From NCBI RefSeq assembly GCF_000733725.1, contig NZ_JMQM01000002.1, positions 620,001 through 684,000 of the forward strand: 64,000 bases of DNA, in the 5' to 3' direction. The position numbers and the translations under genes are program-made. This DNA comes from Nitratireductor basaltis (GTDB lineage Bacteria > Pseudomonadota > Alphaproteobacteria > Rhizobiales > Rhizobiaceae). Below the pieces are notes generated by a model that saw only the letters and a program-made list of their open reading frames with translations, was not told the origin of the DNA and searched no databases. Within the stretch, counting starts at the first letter, position 1. Each line of letters opens with the position of its first letter. Shown piece by piece: positions 35,540-43,691 of the stretch.

Positions 35540-36454
35540 ATGAGCGGAGTTCGGGTCGAAAACTTTCTGGAAATGATGGCAGCGGAGCGCGGTGCCAGCG
35601 ACAACACCCTCGGCGCCTATCGCCGTGACCTGGAAGATGCCAGCGCATTCATGGACGGGCCGCTGGAAAAAGCCAGTGCCGATGACATTCGTCACTTCCT
35701 TTCCGATATGGCATCTCGCGGCTTCACGCCGGGCACCCAGGCGCGCAAGCTTTCCGCACTGCGCCAGTTCTTCCGGTTCCTGTATGCCGAAGGTATGCGC
35801 TCGGATGATCCGACAGGGGTACTGGATAGTCCAAAGAAAGAGCGTGCGCTCCCGAAGGTGCTTGGTGAAGCCGAAGTCGGCACCCTCCTCGAAAGAGCAG
35901 CGGTCGAGGTGAGGGAGGCTGTGGCCGGCAGCGAAGAGCATCTGTTGGCACTGCGCATGCAAGCGCTTCTGGAAGTGCTCTACGCATCCGGATTGCGCGT
36001 ATCGGAACTCGTCAGCCTGCCGATCACCGTGGCGCAACGCGATGAGCGCTTCTTCGTGGTGCGCGGCAAGGGCGGCAAGGAACGCATCGTTCCCCTGTCG
36101 CCGCGCGCGCGGCAGGTCATGAAGGAGTGGTTGGATTATCGCACACTGGTGCCGGCCTTCCAGGAAAGTGCATGGCTGTTCCCCGCCGCATCCCGAACAG
36201 GCTATCTTCCGCGGCAGGTCTTTGGTCGCGAGTTGAAAGCTCTCGGGGCACGGGCGGGAATTCCATCTGCGAAACTCTCACCGCATGTATTGAGACATGC
36301 TTTCGCCAGTCACTTGTTGCAAAATGGCGCTGATCTGCGCGCCGTGCAGCAACTTCTGGGCCATTCAGACATTTCAACCACTCAAATATATACACATGTG
36401 TTGGAAAAGCGGCTGGAAGAACTGGTGCAGAATCACCACCCGCTTGCCGATTAG
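35540..36454 (+). CDS. xerD: Tyrosine recombinase XerD
   Basis: Site-specific recombinase acting at the chromosome dimer-resolution site dif. The 304-residue protein has an N-terminal SAM-like core-binding domain and the catalytic set Arg (SGLRVSELV), Lys (GKGGKER), HxxR ([10 protein letters not shown]), His (LGHSDIST) and Tyr (TQIYTHV). XerD rather than XerC is preferred from the aroK/aroB neighbourhood. There is no phage or integron context, so it is housekeeping. Confidence 0.92.
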   Translation: MSGVRVENFLEMMAAERGASDNTLGAYRRDLEDASAFMDGPLEKASADDIRHFLSDMASRGFTPGTQARKLSALRQFFRFLYAEGMRSDDPTGVLDSPKKERALPKVLGEAEVGTLLERAAVEVREAVAGSEEHLLALRMQALLEVLYASGLRVSELVSLPITVAQRDERFFVVRGKGGKERIVPLSPRARQVMKEWLDYRTLVPAFQESAWLFPAASRTGYLPRQVFGRELKALGARAGIPSAKLSPHVLRHAFASHLLQNGADLRAVQQLLGHSDISTTQIYTHVLEKRLEELVQNHHPLAD

Positions 36455-36546
36455 GCAGATGACGGTTATGTGAGGCGCACATTCAGCGGTTGTTGCCGCA
36501 CCGGCAACATGCAGCCGTATCGTAGATCCCGTGTCCGCAGGCGCTC

Positions 36547-37497
36547 ATGTATAACTATCTGGATTTCGAAAAGCCCGTCGCAGATCTCGAAGGAAAGATC
36601 CTCGAGCTCAAGAAGCTCAACGAAACCGGCGAGGCCGTGGATGTGGCCGACGAGATCGCCCGGCTGGAAAAGCGCTCCCGTGATGCGCTGCACGATGTCT
36701 ATCAGTCGCTGACGCCCTGGCAGAAGGCTCAGGTGGCCCGGCACGCCGACCGTCCCCACTGCATGGACTATGTGCGACAACTCTTCACCGACTTCACGCC
36801 GCTCGCCGGTGATCGCAGCTTTGGCGATGATGAGGCCGTCATTGCCGGCTTTGCCCGCTTCAAAGGCCAGTCTGTCGCGATCCTGGGTCAGGAGAAGGGT
36901 AGCGACATGCAGAGCCGGCTGAAGCACAATTTCGGCATGGCGCGGCCGGAAGGCTATCGCAAGGCGGTGCGCGTGATGGATCTTGCCGAGCGCTTCCAGA
37001 TCCCGGTGGTCAGCCTGGTGGATACCGCCGGTGCCTATCCCGGCATCGGTGCGGAGGAACGCGGCCAAGCGGAAGCCATCGCGCGCTCGACGTCCAAATG
37101 CCTCGGCCTGACCGTTCCGAACATTTCCGTCATCATCGGCGAAGGTGGTTCAGGTGGCGCAATCGCCATTGCGACGGCCAATCTTGTCTACATGCTCGAG
37201 CACTCGATCTATTCGGTGATCTCGCCGGAAGGTGCGGCTTCCATCCTCTGGCATGACTCGACGCGCGCCAAGGATGCTGCCACGAACATGAAGATCACCG
37301 CCCAGGACCTGCTGGCGCTCAAGGTGATCGACGGCATCATCGAAGAGCCGGTTGGCGGTGCGCATCGGGCACGTGAGGCCGTCATCGAAGCCACCGGAGC
37401 GACGATCGAGAAGGGCTTCGCCGATCTACAGGCGGCTGGCACCGACTATCGGGAGCACCGCCGCGACAAGTTCCTGGCCATCGGCCGCACACTCTAG
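36547..37497 (+). CDS. accA: Acetyl-CoA carboxylase carboxyltransferase subunit alpha
   Basis: Part of the carboxyltransferase that makes malonyl-CoA, the first committed step of fatty-acid synthesis. The 316-residue protein has the conserved N-terminal DFEKPVADLEGKI, the crotonase-fold segments LVDTAGAYPGIGAEERGQ and IGEGGSGGAIAI, and the end ASILWHDSTRAKDAA. It stands alone between xerD and the L,D-transpeptidase gene. Confidence 0.96.
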   Translation: MYNYLDFEKPVADLEGKILELKKLNETGEAVDVADEIARLEKRSRDALHDVYQSLTPWQKAQVARHADRPHCMDYVRQLFTDFTPLAGDRSFGDDEAVIAGFARFKGQSVAILGQEKGSDMQSRLKHNFGMARPEGYRKAVRVMDLAERFQIPVVSLVDTAGAYPGIGAEERGQAEAIARSTSKCLGLTVPNISVIIGEGGSGGAIAIATANLVYMLEHSIYSVISPEGAASILWHDSTRAKDAATNMKITAQDLLALKVIDGIIEEPVGGAHRAREAVIEATGATIEKGFADLQAAGTDYREHRRDKFLAIGRTL

Positions 37498-37533
37498 GCA
37501 CTTCTGCTCTCATGGCTTCTTGAAATGGAACTG

Positions 37534-37553
37534 CGCGCAAGACAGCTTGCGCG
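37534..37553. other. Perfect 8-bp stem-loop downstream of accA
   Basis: CGCGCAAG (37534-37541) and CTTGCGCG (37546-37553) are separated by the tetraloop ACAG, 37 bases after the accA stop. No T-run follows, so it is not a classical terminator. It could stabilise the 3' end or assist Rho-dependent termination. Confidence 0.4.
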
Positions 37554-37733
37554 GGGTTGCGTCAGTTTGTATCAATTTGCCACAAAATCGCCGCTCAAAT
37601 GCCCAATCTAGCCGGGAGCCAGCCAAACGGGGTGATCGGCCGGTAATCATTTCTCAAGCTTAACGGGTGTTTACTGGGCGTTGATGTGGGACCTGCGGAT
37701 CGTCCGCGTGGGTACGAAGTCTAAGAGAAGTTC

Positions 37734-38987
37734 ATGATACGTCGCCTTGCCAGTGCAGCTTTGATGGTGTCCGCGCTTGTGATCGCCGGCTGCAGCGGTT
37801 CTCTCGAAGATATCGCCCCCAAGGCTGAGCGTGAGCTTCCGCAGAAGATCCTGACGCAGATGAAGGCCAAGGGCATGCGCAAGGATGCCCCCATCATGAT
37901 GCGCATCTTCAAGGAAGAAGGTGAGCTTGAGGTCTGGAAGCAAAAGACCAATGGCCGCTACGACCTGATCGCGAGCTACGACATCTGCAAATGGTCGGGC
38001 AAACTCGGTCCCAAATACACCGAGGGCGACCGCCAGGCCCCCGAAGGGTTCTATACGATCAGCCCGGCCCAGATGAACCCGAAGTCGCAGTATCACCTCG
38101 CCTTCAATATCGGCTTTCCGAATGCCTATGATCGCGCCAATGGCCGATCCGGCACGCATCTCATGGTGCATGGCGCCTGCTCATCGGCTGGCTGCTATTC
38201 CATGACCGACGAGCAGGTCGAGGAAATCTATGCTTTCGCCCGCGACGCCTTCCGCGGTGGCCAGCAGGCCTTTCAGCTTCAGGCATATCCCTTCCGCATG
38301 ACTGCAGCCAACATGGCCCGGTACAAGAATGATCCGAACTACCCGTTCTGGACCATGCTCAAGGAAGGTTATGATTACTTCCATGTGACAAAGCAGCCGC
38401 CGAAAGTCGATGTTTGCGAGCGGCGCTATGTCTTCAACAAGGTCGCAGCCGACGGCGCACGGTTTGACCCGGTAGCAGCCTGTCCGCCGGCCTCTACCCC
38501 TCAGCCGCTCCTGACTGCCTATCAAAGCTACCAGAAGGCCTATCAGCTCGATTTTGCAAAGGCGACGAAGGCCAAGCGCAATCAGGAGACGAAGCCGTCG
38601 ATCTATGGCGTCCAGGAAGCAGCTTTGGTGGCGGATTGGAGCCGCAAGCGCGCTCGTGGCGAGCGGGTATCAGCTGAGCCGCCGAGCCTTGCGCCTGCTC
38701 CAACAGGCGTTTCGGCTCCGGAAACCATGACTGCATATTCCAGTCCCGATACTGCTGCGGCAGATGTGCAGCCGCAATCGACCGGCTCCACCATTCCCGT
38801 ATCTGCGCAAACCGGTGCAGCTCAGAACGAGCCGGCCGAGCCGCAGGCAGCTCAGGCACCCGAACAGCCGGCTGCATTGCCAGCGCCCAATCCGCGCCGC
38901 TTCGGTGCGACAGGCAATGACGTCGCGACGCCATCCGCCGCCCAGCGCGCGCGCGGCGCCATCGGCAATCTATTCGGCAGTCAATGA
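37734..38987 (+). CDS. L,D-transpeptidase (YkuD) lipoprotein
   Basis: 417 residues. The lipobox VIAGC places Cys20 as the lipidated residue. The YkuD domain has the catalytic motif HGACSSAGCYSM with His146 and Cys154; such enzymes make 3-3 peptidoglycan cross-links or attach proteins to peptidoglycan. The last 120 residues are Ala/Pro/Gln-rich and probably disordered. The tusA ATG overlaps its stop by 4 bases. Confidence 0.92.
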   Translation: MIRRLASAALMVSALVIAGCSGSLEDIAPKAERELPQKILTQMKAKGMRKDAPIMMRIFKEEGELEVWKQKTNGRYDLIASYDICKWSGKLGPKYTEGDRQAPEGFYTISPAQMNPKSQYHLAFNIGFPNAYDRANGRSGTHLMVHGACSSAGCYSMTDEQVEEIYAFARDAFRGGQQAFQLQAYPFRMTAANMARYKNDPNYPFWTMLKEGYDYFHVTKQPPKVDVCERRYVFNKVAADGARFDPVAACPPASTPQPLLTAYQSYQKAYQLDFAKATKAKRNQETKPSIYGVQEAALVADWSRKRARGERVSAEPPSLAPAPTGVSAPETMTAYSSPDTAAADVQPQSTGSTIPVSAQTGAAQNEPAEPQAAQAPEQPAALPAPNPRRFGATGNDVATPSAAQRARGAIGNLFGSQ

Positions 38988-39229
38988 CGACTGAAATCGA
39001 CCTTTACGATCTGCGTGGACTGAATTGCCCGTTGCCTGTCCTGAAGACGCGAAAGCGCATGGCGGGCATGCGCACAGGTGCGCGGCTTTGGATCGAGACG
39101 ACAGACCCGCTTGCCGTCATCGATATCCCTGCCTTCTGCCAGCAGGAAGGACACAGGCTCATCGAGAGTGCCGCTTTCGACGGCGGCCATCGTTTTCTCC
39201 TGGAGCGGGGTGAGCCCGTCAGGGATTGA
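38984..39229 (+). CDS. TusA-family sulfurtransferase
   Basis: 81 residues with the SirA/TusA fold; the active cysteine is in DLRGLNCPLPVLKTRKRM (CPxP motif). Such proteins relay persulfide sulphur, for example to tRNA thiolation or molybdenum cofactor. It overlaps the transpeptidase gene by 4 bases (ATGA), so it is co-transcribed, and is convergent with cobW, overlapping by 11 bases. Confidence 0.9.
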   Translation: MTTEIDLYDLRGLNCPLPVLKTRKRMAGMRTGARLWIETTDPLAVIDIPAFCQQEGHRLIESAAFDGGHRFLLERGEPVRD

Positions 39230-40235
39230 AGCTGAAACCGGCAACAGACAGCGGGTTATCCTGAAGCGCGGTCCGATCGGGCCGATCCAGGACCGGTCGC
39301 CCGATGAAGCCGGAAAACGCGTCTTCGATGGTTGCTGCGTCCAGGCCCTCACCGATGATCACGAGCATGGTCCCGGGTTCTGCTGCATCCTGTCTGATCA
39401 GAAGCTGCGGTGTTTCCAATGTACGACCCACGGCCTGCAGTAGATAAGCGCCTTGCGGGGTTGCAACCGTTCCCTTCAGACGAAGGAGCCGGAAGTCCGG
39501 CCGCGAGATCAGCCAGTCACAGAAGCCGGTGATGACGGCAAGCTGAACCGGCTGCGGTTCACGCACGATGGTGGAGGTCGCAGTTCCGTGAGCGTGATGA
39601 TGGGCTGCATCGGTTCGCGGCAGGCCTACGGTTTTACTGGCCGAACCCGTCAGAAGGCCTGCTAGTTCATTACCTGACGGGTCAGCGATGAGATCGGCTG
39701 CCGGGTTGAGTGCAGCAATACGCGCTGCCGCTCCGTGGCGGACGGTTTCATCCAGACGCTCCGCGCGGGTCAGAATGACGACATCGGCCAGTGCGATCTG
39801 TCGCTCTGCCTCCGGATAGTCGGCTAGTTGGGCTTCCGTCTCCGCCAGGTTCACCACGGTCACGATGCGCGCGGGCGCGAAATGGCGCGAAAGTTCGTCG
39901 TCGCGCAGCAGCGCTTCGGCGACCGGCGCCGGGTCTGCAAGACCGCTGGTCTCAATAATGACCCGGTCCGGCTTTTTATCGCGTGCTGCAAGATCGCGCA
40001 GCGCATCGACCATCCTGCCACGCACGGCGCAACACATGCAGCCGTCGGCGAGCTCCGTCACGTCGTCGGAGACGGCGGCAACGATCAGGTGATCAACCGA
40101 GACCTCACCGAACTCGTTTATGAGGACAGCGGCGTTCTCAAACTCCGCGTGCGACAGCGCGCGGTTGAGGAGGGTCGTCTTCCCGGCTCCCAGAAAACCG
40201 GTGAGGATGGTGACCGGGATCAATGTGTCAGCCAC
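39219..40235 (-). CDS. CobW-family metal-chaperone GTPase
   Basis: 338-residue G3E GTPase. Walker A is GFLGAGKTTLLN (13-24), and the metal motif is GCMCC with Cys66, Cys68 and Cys69 (CxCC). A His-rich loop, DAAHHHAHGTAT, lies in the linker before the CobW C-terminal domain. CobW proteins supply zinc or cobalt to target enzymes. Its 5' end is coupled to the dacF-like gene (8-base overlap). The true metal is not predictable from sequence. Confidence 0.9.
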   Translation of the reverse strand: MADTLIPVTILTGFLGAGKTTLLNRALSHAEFENAAVLINEFGEVSVDHLIVAAVSDDVTELADGCMCCAVRGRMVDALRDLAARDKKPDRVIIETSGLADPAPVAEALLRDDELSRHFAPARIVTVVNLAETEAQLADYPEAERQIALADVVILTRAERLDETVRHGAAARIAALNPAADLIADPSGNELAGLLTGSASKTVGLPRTDAAHHHAHGTATSTIVREPQPVQLAVITGFCDWLISRPDFRLLRLKGTVATPQGAYLLQAVGRTLETPQLLIRQDAAEPGTMLVIIGEGLDAATIEDAFSGFIGRPVLDRPDRTALQDNPLSVAGFSFNP

Positions 40236-41349
40236 CCTGAGCGGCCTCGGCGGCTACCGGCTGCGCGGGCGGCGTGTAGTTGGGACGCGGGGTCGGCAGG
40301 GGCACATCGGCATATTTCGGTGCAGTTGAAGCAGGTCCCGAAGCACCGAACCTTACCTCCTGAAACACGGGTTCGCTGGCGCGGGCGCTGACGAATTGCG
40401 ATGCGTTGATCAGCACGTTCTCGTCATCGCCGCGATCGATACGTGTCTTCACCACTTCCGGAGAGCACACGGTCGGGCGCAGATTGGTCGGCTCGGTGTC
40501 TTCGGGGCGCTGCGTGTACATGGCCACGGGCATGGCGGTCTGCTCGGTTTCGTTCGCAAAGCCCTTTTCCAGAAGTGTGGCGGCAAGAGCCGCGCGCTCC
40601 ACCTGGCCCGGTGCGCCAAGCACGACCGCTGCCAGAGTGCGCTGGTTCCGTGTGGCGGTGGCAATGAGGTTGAAGCCGGATTCACAGACATAGCCGGTCT
40701 TCATGCCATCTGCTCCGGGGAAGCGGCCCAGGAGGTAGTTGTAATTCGGGTAGCGCTTTTCGCCAACGGTCAGGCCATCGATCCGGTAGAGCCAGTCATA
40801 GCGGGCAAACTCCGTGCGCAACGCCCGGGTGAGGATCGCCATGTCGCGGGCGGTGGTGTACTGCCCTGTCGCGAAAAGGCCGTGGGCATTCACGAAATTC
40901 GAGCCCGTCATGCCGAGCCGTTTCGCTTCCTCGTTCATCAAGGCTGCAAAGCCATAGGTCGAGCCGGCAAGGCTTTCGGCAATGGAGGTCGAAATGTCAT
41001 TGGCGGACTTCACCATGATGATCTTCAGGGCTTCCTCGAAAGTGAGGACCGTGCCGGCGGGAAATCCGATCTTGCTTGGTGGTTCACGCGTCGCACTCTT
41101 AGAGATGACTACCGGTGAATCCATCCGGATATAGCCTTTTTCCACCGCCCGCAGAACCGTGTAGGCTGTCATCAGCTTGGTGAGCGAAGCCGGATACCAG
41201 CGTTTGGTGGCATCCTCTTCGGCAAGAATCCGACCGCTGGCAATGTCCATGAGAACATAGGGTTCCGCCTTGGCGGCGCCCAATGGGGCCGCTGTAACCA
41301 AAAGCAGCGTGGCAGCGATTGCTGCAAATATGTTTCGACTGAACCGCAT
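40228..41349 (-). CDS. D-alanyl-D-alanine carboxypeptidase (PBP5/6-like)
   Basis: Trims the terminal D-Ala of peptidoglycan stem peptides. From ATG 41349 (AGGGGCG upstream) it is 373 residues with a signal peptide (ending about GAAKA) and the penicillin-binding motifs SLTK with Ser55/Lys58, SAN at 115-117 and KTG in DGMKTGYVC. The C-terminal 60 residues are Pro/Ala-rich. It is in an operon with the downstream cobW gene. Confidence 0.92.
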   Translation of the reverse strand: MRFSRNIFAAIAATLLLVTAAPLGAAKAEPYVLMDIASGRILAEEDATKRWYPASLTKLMTAYTVLRAVEKGYIRMDSPVVISKSATREPPSKIGFPAGTVLTFEEALKIIMVKSANDISTSIAESLAGSTYGFAALMNEEAKRLGMTGSNFVNAHGLFATGQYTTARDMAILTRALRTEFARYDWLYRIDGLTVGEKRYPNYNYLLGRFPGADGMKTGYVCESGFNLIATATRNQRTLAAVVLGAPGQVERAALAATLLEKGFANETEQTAMPVAMYTQRPEDTEPTNLRPTVCSPEVVKTRIDRGDDENVLINASQFVSARASEPVFQEVRFGASGPASTAPKYADVPLPTPRPNYTPPAQPVAAEAAQGG

Positions 41350-41581
41350 GAAGCGCCCCTGAATCCTAGCGAATAATTTTGCCGCTCTTGCCTGCCCCGA
41401 CATGTGGCAGATGTTCTGCTGCCAGCAGCCAGCCCGGCGACCTACTCATCGCCCGCTTGCTGGTCCAGCATATCGGCATTGTATCGCCGTTATCTAGAGC
41501 ATATGACCTGATGATGGCAAAGCGGTGCCGCCGCGACGTTTTCGCCAGCCTTAACGCTCTGGCCAGGGATCAGGAACTTTC

Positions 41582-42748
41582 ATGCCCATTCTAAACCGTG
41601 CAGCAGAACTTCAAGGCGAGGTTACAGCGTGGCGCCATCACCTGCATCAAAGGCCCGAAATCCTCTATGAGGTGCACGAGACTGCAGCCTTCGTTGCGGA
41701 CAAGCTGCGCCAGTTCGGTTGCGACGAGGTGGTGACAGGTATCGGACGCACCGGCGTGGTCGGCATCATCAACGGTTCGAAGGGGGCAGGTCGCGTCATC
41801 GGGCTGAGGGCGGACATGGATGCCCTGCCTATGCGTGAGGAGAGCGGCAAGCCCTATTCCTCGCTCACCGAAGGGCGGATGCATGCCTGCGGACATGACG
41901 GGCACATGTCCATGCTTCTGGGTGCCGCGAAATATCTGTCGGAGACGCGGAACTTTGCAGGGCGCGTTGCTCTGATCTTCCAGCCGGCCGAAGAGGGTGG
42001 CGCTGGTGGTGCCGCAATGGTTCAGGACGGGATGATGGAGCGCTTCGGGATCGAGAAGGTCTATGGCATGCACAACCTGCCTGGCCTTCCTGTCGGCCAG
42101 TTCGCCATACGTCCCGGACCGATCATGGCGGCGACGGCGGAATTCGAGATCGTCGTGCGCGGGCGCGGTGGCCATGCTGCCATGCCCCACAAGAGCATCG
42201 ATCCAGTCGTTGCCGCCGGCCATCTGGTCGTGGCGCTGCAAGGCATCGCATCACGCTCAGCCGATCCACTGGAATCGCTGGTGGTGTCAGTGACACAGAT
42301 CCACGGCGGCGACGCGCACAATATCATTCCCGACCAGGTGGTACTCCGCGGTACGGTTCGCACGCTGCGCAAGGAGATGGCAGGACTTGCCGAACAGCGC
42401 ATGCGCGAAATCTCTGCCGGTATCGCCGCGGCGCATCGCGCGCAGATCTCGGTCGACTATGACAACAACTACCCCGTTACCTTCAACGTCCCCGATGAAG
42501 CCAGGTTCGCGCAGGCGATAGCCGGTGACATCGCGGGTGCTGAGCGGGTTGACGGCGACGTTGCACCGCTCATGGGAGGAGAAGACTTTTCCTACATGCT
42601 CGAAGCCCGCCCCGGCGCCTTCATCTTCATCGGCAATGGCGACAGCGCCTATCTGCACAATTCACGTTACGACTTCTGCGACGAAGCCATTCCGTTCGGC
42701 ATCAGCTATTGGGCGCGTCTTGTGGAGACGGCACTGGCACCCGCCTGA
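41582..42748 (+). CDS. M20-family amidohydrolase (hippurate hydrolase type)
   Basis: 388-residue zinc/manganese peptidase-like amidohydrolase. Metal ligands appear in HACGHDGHMSM and EEGGAGG, and the lid/dimerisation domain contains GRGGHAAMPH. Relatives hydrolyse N-acyl amino acids such as hippurate or N-acetyl-diaminopimelate. In ectoine degraders some M20-type enzymes act as DoeB deacetylases, but this gene lies far from ect and no DoeA is visible, so that role is not supported. It precedes tRNA-Arg by 48 bases. Confidence 0.9.
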   Translation: MPILNRAAELQGEVTAWRHHLHQRPEILYEVHETAAFVADKLRQFGCDEVVTGIGRTGVVGIINGSKGAGRVIGLRADMDALPMREESGKPYSSLTEGRMHACGHDGHMSMLLGAAKYLSETRNFAGRVALIFQPAEEGGAGGAAMVQDGMMERFGIEKVYGMHNLPGLPVGQFAIRPGPIMAATAEFEIVVRGRGGHAAMPHKSIDPVVAAGHLVVALQGIASRSADPLESLVVSVTQIHGGDAHNIIPDQVVLRGTVRTLRKEMAGLAEQRMREISAGIAAAHRAQISVDYDNNYPVTFNVPDEARFAQAIAGDIAGAERVDGDVAPLMGGEDFSYMLEARPGAFIFIGNGDSAYLHNSRYDFCDEAIPFGISYWARLVETALAPA

Positions 42749-42796
42749 CGGCAGTCTTGGCGAAGCAGGAAAGACGCGTTATGACGTCACCCATGC

Positions 42797-42873
42797 GGTC
42801 CCGTAGCTCAGCAGGATAGAGCATCAGATTCCTAATCTGAGGGTCACAGGTTCGAATCCTGTCGGGATCGCCA
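42797..42873 (+). tRNA. tRNA-Arg, anticodon CCU
   Basis: The 77-base cloverleaf folds perfectly: acceptor GGTCCCG/CGGGATC with one G-T pair, D stem GCTC/GAGC, anticodon stem TCAGA/TCTGA around loop TTCCTAA (anticodon CCT, 42831-42833), and T arm ACAGG-TTCGAAT-CCTGT. The CCA end is encoded (42871-42873). It reads AGG codons. A run of seven T (42880-42886) follows and may terminate it. Confidence 0.96.
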
Positions 42874-42957
42874 TAAACGTTTTTTTATTGCAAACGTTCG
42901 ACACCATTTGCAGTATGGCGAGTAGCTTCGATAATAGTAGGAAACGAAGCAGTCGCA

Positions 42958-43188
42958 CTAATCGGATTGGCTTCTATAGTGCTGCACGGTGTCTTCCCAG
43001 GTGTGAAGAGCAGCTTCCATCATTTCCAAAGCACCCTGCTCATCGCCCATAAGCCACTGCTTTGTTGGCTGCATAATCAATCGCAAGGCTTGACGACGGC
43101 TCAAGTTGCCACGTTCGACCTCCGCTAGCACACTCATTAGATGCCCTTCTAAAGTGGCAAAGTTCAACGTCTTATCGCTTGTTGTCAT
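42958..43188 (-). CDS. Small hypothetical protein, 76 residues, in an AT-richer stretch
   Basis: The ATG at 43188 is preceded on its strand by GGAGAG at 7 bases, a better ribosome site than most genes here. The product is helical and charged (MSVLAEVERGNLSRRQALRL and EMMEAALHTWEDTVQHYR as landmarks), without signal peptide or transmembrane segment. I recognise no family. It is an orphan between tRNA-Arg and opgG. The DNA around it is visibly AT-richer than flanking genes, which fits acquired DNA. Confidence 0.6.
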   Translation of the reverse strand: MTTSDKTLNFATLEGHLMSVLAEVERGNLSRRQALRLIMQPTKQWLMGDEQGALEMMEAALHTWEDTVQHYRSQSD

Positions 43189-43691
43189 TTAGTTTCTCTC
43201 CAGAAGCGCAAGAGTAAAGTGTAGGAAACTGTCATCGTTTTTTTGGTTGTAATGCGTGGTTCTGTCAACAACGGGTTGAGGTCTCCCGTCGAATAAGTTG
43301 AACACGATTTTCCCAAGTTCGATCGCACGAATCCGCGTGCATTTCATCAGCGGATGTACTATGCGAGCGCACCCTTTGTTGTTGGCGTAACGACCATGCT
43401 TCGGCTTCGCGCTGCTTTTGGCTTTCGGGCCGCGATTTCTTCACTTGCGACGGAATACGGGAACCGGGAGTCATCTCCCGCGTTCACGATGACAGCTGTC
43501 CGCGACCATTTGCCGGCGTTCTTCCGAGCGAATGGTGTCATCATTTTCTATAACAACCTGTCGCTTTATTTGAGGCCTTTCGCCTCAACCTGATCACGTT
43601 TAGTGCGTTGAACCAGCTCGACATTCCATTCGGGATGACAGAGGGGCCAATAGCGCGTTCCGCGCGAATACTCATGAGTACATATCCGGAT
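43189..43691. other. About 500 bases without a supported gene, upstream of opgG
   Basis: Lower GC than the surrounding chromosome, with T-runs (for example 43239-43245). Short reading frames occur on both strands but none has a convincing ribosome site or recognisable sequence. A small stem-loop, GAGGC-CTTTC-GCCTC, lies at 43572-43586. The 3' end must hold the opgG promoter, but no clear -35/-10 pair stands out. Confidence 0.5.

Noticed and set aside
35540-36454. Tyrosine recombinase as sign of an integrated element
   Set aside because: The sequence and neighbourhood are those of housekeeping XerD; there are no attachment repeats or phage genes.
37660-37674. TTAA-N7-TTAC upstream of the L,D-transpeptidase gene as a CtrA box
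   Set aside because: Only a partial match to the consensus with no supporting half-sites, so chance is likely.
43354-43593. 79-codon frame on the plus strand in the AT-richer gap
   Set aside because: No ribosome site, no recognisable domain, and it competes with another frame on the minus strand at 43265-43474 that is equally unsupported.
42861-43691. Direct repeat of the tRNA-Arg 3' end as an attachment site
   Set aside because: I looked for a second copy of the CGGGATCGCCA end downstream and did not see one.
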